NCBI RefSeq assembly: GCF_900107155.1
Contig: NZ_FNOX01000008.1
Location: 276,389-340,388, forward strand
From: Pseudomonas salomonii
GTDB lineage: Bacteria; Pseudomonadota; Gammaproteobacteria; Pseudomonadales; Pseudomonadaceae
DNA: 64,000 nt
Direction: 5' to 3'
Under the pieces are notes generated by a model. The model did no database searches. It was not told the DNA's origin and saw nothing but the letters and a program-made list of their open reading frames with translations. This document shows, piece by piece, positions 37,001 through 44,132 of the stretch; position 1 is the first letter of the stretch; every line of letters begins with the position of its first letter. The translations under genes and the position numbers were made by a program.

Positions 37001-37101
37001 TGGGCCACCGGCAACTGCGGGATGGCGAGCGCGCCGGCCAGCAGGATAAACAGGGCCACCACCCAGGCGAAAATCGGGCGGTCAATAAAGAACTGCGGCA
37101 T
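34003..37101 (-). CDS. RND multidrug efflux transporter (HAE1 family)
   Basis: A 1032-residue inner-membrane pump of the AcrB/MexB type, full length for the family, with 12 transmembrane helices and two large periplasmic loops. It starts MPQFFIDRPIFAWVVAL as family members do, and TM4 carries the proton-relay pair in GILVDDAIVVVENVER (~400-415). It would export hydrophobic toxicants by proton antiport. It is the second gene of an adaptor-pump operon, 6 bp after the adaptor. No TolC-like outer-membrane channel gene is adjacent, so it presumably uses one encoded elsewhere. The substrate is unknown. Confidence 0.93.
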   Translation of the reverse strand: MPQFFIDRPIFAWVVALFILLAGALAIPQLPVAQYPNVAPPKVEIYAVYPGASAQTLDESVVSLIEQELNGADHLLYFESQSSLGSATITATFQPGTNPEMAQVDVQNRLKAVEPRLPQAVTQQGLQVEKVSAGFLLLVTLTSNDGKLDDVALSDYLARNVMNELKRLDGVGKAQLYGAERAMRIWIDPQKLIGFNLTPADVNAAISAQNAQVSAGSIGDLPGTKTQEITAAILVKGQLSTPAEFADIVLKANPDGSTVRIGDVARVEVGSQEYQFSTRLNGKPSTAVSVQLSPGANALNTATLVRAKMDELSRYFPANVEYKIPYDTSPFVKVSITKVVYTLLEAMALVFAVMFLFLQNVRYTLIPTLVVPIALMGTFATMLLLGFSINVLTMFGMVLAIGILVDDAIVVVENVERIMATEGLSPKDATKKAMGQITGAIVGITLVLVAVFLPMAFMPGSVGVIYQQFSLSMATSILFSAFLALTLTPALCATLLKPIAKGEHHAKGGFFGWFNTRFERLTDRYEGWVAYALKRSGRYLLIYLVLLVGLGWMFSRLPSSFLPVEDQGYTITDIQLPPGASKNRTVQVAEQIEAHNAGEPGVGDTTMIMGFSFSGSGQNAALAFTTLKDWSQRSSEDSASAIAERANEAFSELKDAIAYAILPPPVDGLGTSSGFEFRLQDRGGVGHAALMQARTELLAAAEKSPILANVRESALAEAPQVQLQVDRKQANALGVSFADVGNVLSSAIGSAYVNDFPNQGRMQRVVVQAEGDQRSQVADLMKINVRNNAGKMVPLSSFVEASWTQGPAQLTRYNGYPAISISGEAAPGHSTGEAMEEIQRLVSQLPAGLGQEWTGLSLQERLSGSQAPLLLGLSLLIVFLCLAALYESWSIPTSVLLVVPLGVLGAVLAVGLRGMPNDVFFKVGLITIIGLSAKNAILIIEFAKDLVDQGEDLIDATLKAARLRLRPIIMTSLAFILGVVPLAIATGASSASQQAIGTGVIGGMITATLAVVFVPVFFVVVMKLVRRRSKPD

Positions 37102-37107
37102 GGCGGG

Positions 37108-38262
37108 TTATTCCTTGACTGGCTGGCCGGAGGCGGGGCTGTCGTCCACCTCGACTTTTTCACCGGGGCGCGCGTGTTGCAGGCCTTCGACGACGATGCG
37201 GTCACCGGGCTTGAGGCCGCTGCTGACGATCCAGCGGTCCTCAATCACCGCACCCAGTTCCACCGGCTGCTGGCTGACGATTTGCTCGGCGTCCAACAGC
37301 AGCACCATCGGGATGCCGGCGCTGTCACGGGTGATGGCGCGTTGCGGCACGCTGATACCTTGCTTGTCCACGGCCTGTTCGAGGCGCACACGCACAAAGC
37401 TGCCCGGTAACAGGTCAAGGTCCGGGTTGGGGAACTCGCTGCGCAGGATGATCTGCCCGGTGCCCGGGTCGACGCTGATTTCGGCAAACAACAGCTTGCC
37501 CGGCAACGGGTACAGGCTGCCGTCGTCCTGGATCAGCGTGGCCTTGGCCTGGTCCTGGCCGACCTGCTTCAAGCTGCCGGCGCGAAAGGCGCGGCGCAGG
37601 TCATTGAGTTCGCGGGTCGACTGGGTGAGGTCGGCGTGGATCGGGTCCAGTTGCTGGATAATTGCCAGCGGCGTGGCCTCGTTCTGGCCGACCAGTGCAC
37701 CTTCGGTCACCAGCGCACGCCCGATACGCCCGGAAATCGGCGCGGTGACGGTGGCGTAGCCCAGGTTCAACCGGGCACGTTCGACCGCGGCCTTGTTGGC
37801 AGCGACTTCGGCGTTGGTCTGGCGCAGGTTGGCGCGGGCATTGTCGTAGTCCTGGCCGCTGATGGCGTTGCCTTCGACCAACTGGCTGTAACGCTGCTCT
37901 TGCAGACGGGCCTGGAACGCGTTGGCCTCGGCCTTGCTCAGGTTGGCCTGGGCGCTGTCCAGGTCGGCCTTGAACGGCGCGGGGTCGATGCGAAACAGCA
38001 CATCACCCTGTTTGACGTCGTGGCCTTCCTTGAACACCCGCTGCATGACCACGCCGGCGACCCGTGCGCGCACTTCGGCAATGCGCGGCGCGGCGATACG
38101 CCCGCTCAATTCGCTGGTGATCGACAGGGGCTTGGCTTGCAGGGTTTCGATGCGCACTTTGGCCAGTGGCGTCTCTGGCGCTTCATCGGCCGACTGGCCA
38201 CAGCCGCTCAGGGCCAGCGTCAGGGCCAGCAGGCAAAACGGCGCAAACAGATTCTTCGACAT
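37108..38262 (-). CDS. RND periplasmic adaptor lipoprotein
   Basis: A 384-residue membrane-fusion protein (HlyD/AcrA type). It has a lipoprotein signal ending in the lipobox LALSGC (~17-22), a lipoyl/hairpin region (~55-200), then beta-barrel and membrane-proximal domains. It links the RND pump to an outer-membrane channel. The start was set at 38262 because the signal peptide begins there; an ATG two codons upstream (38268) is an alternative. It heads the operon and is divergent from the two-component genes, which probably control it. Confidence 0.9.
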   Translation of the reverse strand: MSKNLFAPFCLLALTLALSGCGQSADEAPETPLAKVRIETLQAKPLSITSELSGRIAAPRIAEVRARVAGVVMQRVFKEGHDVKQGDVLFRIDPAPFKADLDSAQANLSKAEANAFQARLQEQRYSQLVEGNAISGQDYDNARANLRQTNAEVAANKAAVERARLNLGYATVTAPISGRIGRALVTEGALVGQNEATPLAIIQQLDPIHADLTQSTRELNDLRRAFRAGSLKQVGQDQAKATLIQDDGSLYPLPGKLLFAEISVDPGTGQIILRSEFPNPDLDLLPGSFVRVRLEQAVDKQGISVPQRAITRDSAGIPMVLLLDAEQIVSQQPVELGAVIEDRWIVSSGLKPGDRIVVEGLQHARPGEKVEVDDSPASGQPVKE

Positions 38263-38315
38263 GCTCATATCCCAATATTGACTGGCGCATCCTAAAGACA
38301 CCTGCGCCTTGGTGC

Positions 38316-38352
38316 TGTGAAGCTGTGTAGGCCGTGTGTGAAGAAGTGTAAG
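38316..38352. promoter_or_regulatory. Direct repeat in the pump/two-component divergent promoter
   Basis: TGTGAAGCTGTGTAGG (38316-38331) and TGTGAAGAAGTGTAAG (38337-38352) match at 13 of 16 positions and are 21 bp apart, two helical turns. The arrangement suits binding of an OmpR-class response regulator such as the one encoded next door. Confidence 0.45.
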
Positions 38353-38433
38353 GTGCGGCGCGCTGCGCGACGGGGGCGTATATCCTTGCACAATCCTGCA
38401 ACACACCAACAAACAGTATTATTTGGAAACACC

Positions 38434-39135
38434 ATGCCCAATATCCTCCTGGTGGAAGACGACGCCGCACTCTCCGAGCTGATTGCCAGCTACCTGGAAC
38501 GCAATGGCTACCACGTCAACGTGCTCAGCCGTGGCGACCATGTGCGCGAACGGGCGCGGCTCAACCCACCGGACCTGGTGATCCTCGACCTGATGCTGCC
38601 CGGCCTCGACGGCTTGCAGGTGTGCCGCCTGCTGCGCGCCGACTCGGCGGGCCTGCCGATTCTGATGCTCACCGCCCGCGATGACAGCCACGATCAGGTG
38701 CTGGGCCTGGAGATGGGCGCCGACGACTACGTCACCAAGCCCTGCGAGCCACGCGTGCTGCTCGCCCGTGTACGCACCTTGCTGCGCCGCAGCAGTTTGT
38801 CCGAACCGCAGGTGGCCAATGACCAGATCGTCATGGGCAACCTGTGCATCGACCTGTCGGAACGCACTGTGACCTGGCGCGAGCAGGCGGTGGAGTTGTC
38901 CAGCGGTGAGTACAACCTGCTGGTGGTACTGGCTCGGCATGCCGGTGAAGTGCTCAGCCGCGACCAGATCCTGCAACGCCTGCGCGGTATCGAGTTCAAC
39001 GGCACCGACCGCTCGGTGGACGTGGCCATTTCCAAGCTGCGGCGCAAGTTCGATGACCACGCAGGCGAGGCGCGCAAGATCAAGACCGTGTGGGGCAAGG
39101 GCTACCTGTTCAGCCGTTCCGAGTGGGAATGCTGA
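38434..39135 (+). CDS. OmpR-family response regulator, RstA-like
   Basis: A 233-residue regulator. The receiver domain (~1-115) has the acidic pocket VEDDA, phospho-acceptor Asp in LVILDLMLPG (~51) and the conserved Lys in YVTKP. The C-terminal winged helix (~135-230) is of OmpR type. The ATG at 38434 is the natural start. Its kinase follows 3 bp later. It resembles RstA (also the ParR group in Pseudomonas). Divergence from an RND operon suggests it senses envelope or drug stress and controls the pump; that link is inference. Confidence 0.9.
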   Translation: MPNILLVEDDAALSELIASYLERNGYHVNVLSRGDHVRERARLNPPDLVILDLMLPGLDGLQVCRLLRADSAGLPILMLTARDDSHDQVLGLEMGADDYVTKPCEPRVLLARVRTLLRRSSLSEPQVANDQIVMGNLCIDLSERTVTWREQAVELSSGEYNLLVVLARHAGEVLSRDQILQRLRGIEFNGTDRSVDVAISKLRRKFDDHAGEARKIKTVWGKGYLFSRSEWEC

Positions 39136-39138
39136 TCC

Positions 39139-40440
39139 ATGTTTCGTGTACTGCTGCGCCTCTACCTGGTCACCATCATTACCTTCAGTGCCGCGATCTT
39201 TCTGATACCCAAGTTGGTGATCCAGCTGTTTGAACACCGCTACATGGACTACAACATCGAGCAGACCCGTGGCCTGCAAAAGCTTATCGTCAAGCAGTAT
39301 CTGCGCGCGCCGGTGGAGCGTTGGTCCCGTGTGACCGAGCAACTGAACCGGGATTTCGCACCGCTGCAAGTCAAGTTGCTGCTGCGCCAGGACGCCAGCT
39401 ATACGCCCGAGGAAGAGCAACTGCTCGAGCACGGCAAGCCGGTGATCCGCCTGGGCGAGTGGGGCTGGATGGAAGACATCAGCTCGCCGATCAACCAGCA
39501 GTTTGCGGTGAAACTGAGCATCCCGCCGGACCCGCTGGACATGAACCTGTTGTATTGGTCGATGAACGTACTGATCGGCGCGGCCTTGCTCGCCTGCCTG
39601 CTGTTCTGGCTGCGCCCGCACTGGCGTGACCTGGAGCGCCTGAAAAGCACCGCCGCGCAATTGGGCCGGGGCAACCTCAGTGAGCGCACGCAGATTCCCG
39701 CCAGCTCCAACATCGGCAGCCTGGCGTCGGTGTTCGACACCATGGCCGACGATATCGAACGCCTGCTCAACCAGCAGCGCGACTTGCTCAACGCCGTGTC
39801 CCATGAACTGCGCACGCCGCTGACGCGCCTGGACTTCGGCCTGGCCCTGGCACTGTCCGAAGACTTGCCCCAGGCCAGCCGCGAGCGCCTGCAAAGCCTG
39901 GTGGCGCATATTCGCGAACTGGACGAGCTGGTGCTGGAATTGCTCTCCTACAGCCGCCTGCAAAACCCGGCGCAGTTGCCGGAGCGGGTCGACGTGGTGC
40001 TCGATGAGTTTATCGACAGCGTGCTGGGCAGCGTCGATGACGAACTGGAAAACCCCGAGATCGTCATCGATGTGGCGCTCGACTGCGCGGTGGAGCGTTT
40101 CAGCCTCGACCCGCGCCTCACGGCCCGGGCGTTGCAGAACCTGTTGCGCAATGCCACGCGCTATTGCGACAGGCGCATCCAGGTGGGGGTCAAGGTGTGT
40201 GCCGACGGCTGTGAAATCTGCGTGGACGATGACGGCATCGGCATTCCTGTGGAGCAGCGCGAGCGTATCTTCGAACCCTTTTATCGCCTCGACCGCAGCC
40301 GTGACCGCGCCACGGGCGGTTTCGGCCTTGGCCTGGCGATCAGCCGGCGCGCCATGGAAGCCCAGGGCGGCACCTTGACGGCCCTGGCCTCGCCTCTGGG
40401 CGGGGCGCAATTCAGGGTGTGGTTGCCCAGCTCCAGCTGA
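39139..40440 (+). CDS. Sensor histidine kinase, RstB-like
   Basis: A 433-residue inner-membrane kinase. TM1 is at ~8-28, a periplasmic sensor region at ~30-135, TM2 at ~140-158, then a HAMP domain opening with the RstB-like WLRPHWRDLERL. The H-box is SHELRTPLTRLDF (His ~220), the N-box NLLRNATRYC, and the ATP-binding boxes are DDDGIGIP and GFGLGLAIS. All catalytic parts are intact. It phosphorylates the regulator just upstream. The signal is unknown. Confidence 0.9.
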   Translation: MFRVLLRLYLVTIITFSAAIFLIPKLVIQLFEHRYMDYNIEQTRGLQKLIVKQYLRAPVERWSRVTEQLNRDFAPLQVKLLLRQDASYTPEEEQLLEHGKPVIRLGEWGWMEDISSPINQQFAVKLSIPPDPLDMNLLYWSMNVLIGAALLACLLFWLRPHWRDLERLKSTAAQLGRGNLSERTQIPASSNIGSLASVFDTMADDIERLLNQQRDLLNAVSHELRTPLTRLDFGLALALSEDLPQASRERLQSLVAHIRELDELVLELLSYSRLQNPAQLPERVDVVLDEFIDSVLGSVDDELENPEIVIDVALDCAVERFSLDPRLTARALQNLLRNATRYCDRRIQVGVKVCADGCEICVDDDGIGIPVEQRERIFEPFYRLDRSRDRATGGFGLGLAISRRAMEAQGGTLTALASPLGGAQFRVWLPSSS

Positions 40441-41115
40441 TCAAAGCACTTTGACCGCGCGGCCGATGGCCTGGATCGGCCCGGTCGGCTTGCCGGTCGG
40501 TGAACCGCGAGGGTCTTCCAGGGTCAGCTCGAACAGTTGGTTAGGTGTGAGCGGCGGCAGTTTGTTCAGCGGCACCGACAAGGTTTGCCCAGGCTTGACC
40601 AGCCCCAACGAAACCGGAGCCTGCCAGCCATCGCCCTTGGTCCAGAATTGCAGGGCTTTGTCGCTCGGTACCTCCATCACCCCCAACGGAATCAGTTGGA
40701 TCTGCTGATCATGGCTGGCCTGTATCACCCAGCCGGGTGCCTGGCTCTGTGGCGCGACCAGCACCACCACAAAGGTTGGTTCTGCCACGGGCGGGCGGGT
40801 CAGCAGAAGCGCGGCCAACACCAGAGTGGTCACCAAGCCTGCGCCGGCCAACCCCCGCCAGAGCGCCAGCAGGTTCCACCACGGCACGCCGGCTGGCTGA
40901 TCGGCCGTGCTGCGTTCGATGCGCCGCCACAGTTGTGCGGACGGCGGCACGGGTTCGGCCAAGGCGGTCAGCGGCAACAGGCGCTGCTCCCAGGCATCCA
41001 CCGCCGCACGTAATTCGAGGTCATGTTTCAAGCGTTGTTCGACCTCGGCGCGTTGCTCGGCGGGCAGGGTGCCCAGCACGTATTCGCTGGCGAGTTCATC
41101 CAGTGGGTTGCTCAT
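40441..41115 (-). CDS. RskA-type anti-sigma factor
   Basis: A 224-residue single-pass membrane protein. The cytoplasmic N-terminus (~1-90) has the anti-sigma signature LASEYVLGTLPAEQR. A membrane helix follows (~105-125), then a periplasmic RskA/SigK-inhibitor domain. The ATG at 41115 overlaps the sigma-factor stop (ATGA), the usual arrangement. It should hold the adjacent ECF sigma inactive until an envelope signal arrives. The stop codon adjoins that of the convergent histidine-kinase gene. Confidence 0.9.
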   Translation of the reverse strand: MSNPLDELASEYVLGTLPAEQRAEVEQRLKHDLELRAAVDAWEQRLLPLTALAEPVPPSAQLWRRIERSTADQPAGVPWWNLLALWRGLAGAGLVTTLVLAALLLTRPPVAEPTFVVVLVAPQSQAPGWVIQASHDQQIQLIPLGVMEVPSDKALQFWTKGDGWQAPVSLGLVKPGQTLSVPLNKLPPLTPNQLFELTLEDPRGSPTGKPTGPIQAIGRAVKVL

Positions 41116-41639
41116 GCCATGCACTCGCGCAGCGCGACGAGGCTCCGTTTGATCCAGGCTTTGACGGTGCCCAGGGGCGTGTCCAGTTTCCGGGCGATTT
41201 CGCTGTGGGAAAAGCCGTCGACATAGGCATGAAGAATGCACGCGCGACGGGTTGGGTCGAGTTGTTCCAGGCAGCGGTACACCTGATCTTCTCGGGCGCT
41301 GAATTCGAAGCTGTCATGGGCGGCGGCGAGCTGCTCGTGTTCTTCGCCCAAGGCCACCTCCCGGGCGTGATTGCGCACGGCATTGAGTGCCAGGTGCCGG
41401 GTGATGCTGAACACCCAGCCCCGCGCCGAGCCACGGCTTGGGTCGAAACTGCCGGCGCCGCGCCAGACCTTGATAAACGCGTCGTGCACGACATCTTCGG
41501 CCAGGGCTTTGTCGCGCACGATGCGCAACGCCACGCCGAGCAACCGGCTGCTGTCCTCGGCATAGAGTTGGCGCAAGGCGCGTGGGTCGCCACGGGCACA
41601 TGCCGCCAGGCACGCTTGATAATCAAACAAACACGGCAT
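41112..41639 (-). CDS. ECF RNA polymerase sigma factor, SigK-like
   Basis: A 175-residue extracytoplasmic-function sigma. Region 2 contains RIVRDKALAEDVVHDAFIKVWR (~38-59), and region 4 the helix-turn-helix FSHSEIARKLDTPLGTVKAWIKRS (~138-161). It is paired with a coupled RskA-type anti-sigma. The start is uncertain: the ATG at 41639 has AAGG immediately before it, which is too close. A GTG at 41672 lies inside a hairpin, and a TTG at 41630 would have good spacing. Target genes may include the DUF3455 gene just upstream. Confidence 0.88.
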   Translation of the reverse strand: MPCLFDYQACLAACARGDPRALRQLYAEDSSRLLGVALRIVRDKALAEDVVHDAFIKVWRGAGSFDPSRGSARGWVFSITRHLALNAVRNHAREVALGEEHEQLAAAHDSFEFSAREDQVYRCLEQLDPTRRACILHAYVDGFSHSEIARKLDTPLGTVKAWIKRSLVALRECMA

Positions 41640-41656
41640 CCTTAAAAAGGCTGGGT

Positions 41657-41682
41657 CCTGTGGCGAGCGCACTCGCCACAGG
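41657..41682 (-). terminator. Hairpin between the DUF3455 gene and the sigma gene
   Basis: A perfect 11-bp stem CCTGTGGCGAG/CTCGCCACAGG with a 4-base loop. On the minus strand it is followed seven bases later by TTTTT, so it could terminate or attenuate transcription running from the DUF3455 gene into the sigma operon. Confidence 0.6.
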
Positions 41683-41700
41683 CAGCGTAGCCGAGTTTGC

Positions 41701-42222
41701 TCAGTTGGCCGCCCAGAAGATGTAGTCGGCCTGGTACTTCACCACGGCCTGCTGGCCTTTGTTCGCCGCCGTGCATTCGCTGCTTGGCGCCACGCCGCCT
41801 TTGAGCGCGACCCGCTGGATGTAACTGACACCACTCATGGCACCTTTACCTTCGGCCGGGTTGGCCTTGACCAGTTGATAGGGCAGGTTGCCTGCACTGG
41901 AAGGCGCTACCGCCAATTGAGTGCCGGTGATTTTCGAGCCGTCCTGGGCTTGCCAGGTGGCAGGCGGGCCGAAGTAGCTGCCCACTGGCTTGCCGCTGCG
42001 GTCATTCAACACGGCTTTGGGGCCGACAAAGAACCATTCGGTCTGGCCGACGGCGTTGGCCTTGTCACGGCATTCGTAGGTGATTTCGCCGACCCCGGTG
42101 GTTTCCATCGCAATCTTGTGCCCGTCCGGTACCTTGATGTTGTCCGGCAAACCGGTCTGGGCGAAAGCCGCGGGCGCGACGGTGAGTGCAGCCGCGAGGC
42201 AGAACAGTGTTTTAGCGTTCAT
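41701..42222 (-). CDS. DUF3455 exported protein
   Basis: A 173-residue protein with a clear signal peptide (cleavage near AFAQ, ~20). The mature DUF3455 domain has a recognisable VPDGHKIAMETTGVGEITYECR segment and the YFGPPATWQAQDGSKITG core. Two Cys residues could pair. The function is unknown; members sit beside SigK/RskA-like pairs, as here, which suggests stress-controlled envelope function. The start at 42222 follows a GGAG site; the frame continues upstream to 42279 without one. Confidence 0.82.
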   Translation of the reverse strand: MNAKTLFCLAAALTVAPAAFAQTGLPDNIKVPDGHKIAMETTGVGEITYECRDKANAVGQTEWFFVGPKAVLNDRSGKPVGSYFGPPATWQAQDGSKITGTQLAVAPSSAGNLPYQLVKANPAEGKGAMSGVSYIQRVALKGGVAPSSECTAANKGQQAVVKYQADYIFWAAN

Positions 42223-42357
42223 GGGTAGTGCTCCATCTGAGTAAAACAGCGGGGTGACTGCAAGGACTACACGCCACACGCCCGATTGGATGCACGGGTT
42301 AGAAAATAAACCTCAGAGGGCGCACACTGTGCGCCCGCCCCCGAGGAGAACGTCGCA

Positions 42358-43137
42358 ATGACTGGTGTTCACACGTCTGCTCAACAAGGTTTTTCGACCC
42401 AGGCCGCCACCTACGCCCAAGGTCGTCCGGATTATCCCCGCCAACTCACCGGCTGGTTGACCAACACGCTGCTGATCAATGCACAGTCGACCGTGATCGA
42501 CCTGGGCGCCGGCACCGGCAAGTTCACCCGTTTGCTCAGTACCCTGGCGCCCAGCCTGATTGCCGTCGAACCGGTCGAGGCCATGGGCGCGCAACTGAGC
42601 AAACTGTTGCCGGATGTGCGCCTGCTCAGCGGCACCGCTGAAGCCATACCGTTGCCGGATGCCAGCGCCGATGCGTTGGTGTGTGCGCAAGCCTTCCACT
42701 GGTTCGCAACCGAGGCCGCACTGGCCGAGATCCACCGCGTGCTCAAGCCCGACGGGCGCCTGGGGCTGGTGTGGAATGTGCGCGATGAGTCGGTGGATTG
42801 GGTTGCGGCCATCACCGAAATCATTACGCCCTATGAAGGTGACACCCCGCGTTTTCATACAGGGCGTTGGCGCGAAGCCTTCACGGGTGAGTATTTTTCC
42901 GCGCCGCAAATGAGCTGTTTTGCCTATCAGCATGTGGGCAGCCCTCAGGAAGTGATCATGGATCGCTTCCTGTCGGTAAGCTTCATCGCGGCGCTACCCG
43001 CCGCGCAAAAGGCCACGGTGACCGAGCAATTGCGCCAGCTGATCGACACGCACCCGGCACTGCGTGGGCGTGACACTGTGGCGTTCCCGTATCAGACCCA
43101 GGCGTATGTCTGCCATCGTCTGACAGAAAAAGCATAA
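42358..43137 (+). CDS. Class I SAM-dependent methyltransferase
   Basis: A 259-residue methyltransferase with the SAM-binding motif I VIDLGAGTGKFT (~45-56), motif post-I acidic residue in AVEPVEAM and a methyltransferase type-11 core (AQAFHWF, ~105; HRVLKPDGRLGLVWN, ~125). The substrate is unknown. A GAGGAG site precedes the ATG. It is transcribed away from the DUF3455 gene and is followed 82 bp later by a TauE-type exporter, with no clear functional link. Confidence 0.85.
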   Translation: MTGVHTSAQQGFSTQAATYAQGRPDYPRQLTGWLTNTLLINAQSTVIDLGAGTGKFTRLLSTLAPSLIAVEPVEAMGAQLSKLLPDVRLLSGTAEAIPLPDASADALVCAQAFHWFATEAALAEIHRVLKPDGRLGLVWNVRDESVDWVAAITEIITPYEGDTPRFHTGRWREAFTGEYFSAPQMSCFAYQHVGSPQEVIMDRFLSVSFIAALPAAQKATVTEQLRQLIDTHPALRGRDTVAFPYQTQAYVCHRLTEKA

Positions 43138-43219
43138 AGTCAGATCATATTGGTATAAGTCGTTATAAGAAAAATCGCTATCCTGCGGCCAGAATTTTAT
43201 AAGGCCGCGGGTAGTTGTA

Positions 43220-44005
43220 ATGGATGTAGGCAATATTGGTTTTGTAGTCGCTGGCCTGATCGTTGGTTTTATCGTCGGCATGACCGGGGTCGGCGGGGGC
43301 TCTTTGATGACGCCGATCCTGTTGTGGTTCGGGATCAACCCGGCCACCGCCGTGGGCACTGACTTGCTGTATGCCGCCATCACCAAGTCCGGTGGCGTGC
43401 TGGTGCACAGCAAAAACCGGAACATCGACTGGACCATCACTGGCTGGCTGACGTTGGGCAGTGTGCCGGCGGTGTTGCTGACCCTGTGGTTCCTGGCCAG
43501 TCTGCACACTGATCCGAGCGCGATGAATGCGGTGATCAAGCAGGCGCTGGGTTTTGTGCTGTTGCTGACGGCACTGGCGATTCTGTTCAAGAAAAGCCTG
43601 TTGGCGTTTGCTCAGCGGCATGCCGGTGATGATTATCACATGAGCCCGCGTAACCTGAATGCGCTCACGGTGGTCACCGGGGCGGTCCTGGGCACCATGG
43701 TGGCGTTGACCTCTATCGGTGCCGGCGCCCTCGGGACTGTGGCATTGTTTATCTTGTATCCGTTCCTGGCCACGCGGCGGTTGGTCGGCACCGAGATCGC
43801 CCACGCCGTGCCGCTGACCCTGGTGGCGGGCCTGGGGCATGCCAGCATGGGCAATATGGACTGGCACCTGCTGGGCTTTTTGCTGATGGGGTCGTTGCCG
43901 GGGATTTACCTGGGCAGTCACATGACCGGCAAAGTCCCGGACGGCGTGTTGCGACCGTGTCTGGCGATTATGTTGATGACCATTGGGTATAAGCTCGCGT
44001 TCTGA
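43220..44005 (+). CDS. TauE/SafE-family sulfite/anion exporter
   Basis: A 261-residue membrane protein with about eight helices and the family's repeated GMTGVGGGSLMTP (~21-33) and TSIGAGALGT motifs. Members move sulfite, sulfoacetate or related anions. Location 1.4 kb from sfnG and an SfnB/DszC-like gene suits a sulfur role, which is inference. The ATG at 43220 follows a weak ribosome-binding site. A palindromic repeat lies just after the stop codon and may act as the terminator. Confidence 0.82.
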   Translation: MDVGNIGFVVAGLIVGFIVGMTGVGGGSLMTPILLWFGINPATAVGTDLLYAAITKSGGVLVHSKNRNIDWTITGWLTLGSVPAVLLTLWFLASLHTDPSAMNAVIKQALGFVLLLTALAILFKKSLLAFAQRHAGDDYHMSPRNLNALTVVTGAVLGTMVALTSIGAGALGTVALFILYPFLATRRLVGTEIAHAVPLTLVAGLGHASMGNMDWHLLGFLLMGSLPGIYLGSHMTGKVPDGVLRPCLAIMLMTIGYKLAF

Positions 44006-44017
44006 GTGGTACACAGG

Positions 44018-44130
44018 ATCGTTCCCACGCTCTGCGTGGGAATGCCACCCCGGACGCTCTGCGTCCCGCTCTTGAAGCCGTGACGCGGAGCGTCACAGGA
44101 TGCATGCCCACGCAGAGCGTGGGAACGATC
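44018..44130. repeat. 113-bp palindromic intergenic repeat
   Basis: The ends are inverted copies of a GATCGTTCCCACGCTCTGCGTGGGAAtGC-like unit, each itself containing a hairpin (CCCACGC/GCGTGGG). The centre holds further GCGTC/GACGC pairings. It fills the gap between two convergent genes and ends 3 bp from the next stop codon. The unit is distinct from the REP elements elsewhere in the window. Confidence 0.8.
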
Positions 44131-44132
44131 AA

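Noticed and set aside
35041..37410. A 789-codon open frame antisense to the RND pump and adaptor
   Set aside because: Composition is typical of an antisense GC-rich shadow, it crosses two real genes, and shows no domain.
38419..40410. A 663-codon open frame antisense to the two-component genes
   Set aside because: It covers two clearly real genes on the opposite strand and has shadow-type composition.
43138..43219. Possible sulfur-starvation (CysB-like) site before the TauE-type gene
   Set aside because: An AT-rich GTATAAG/GTTATAAG repeat is present, but I know no consensus strong enough to call it.
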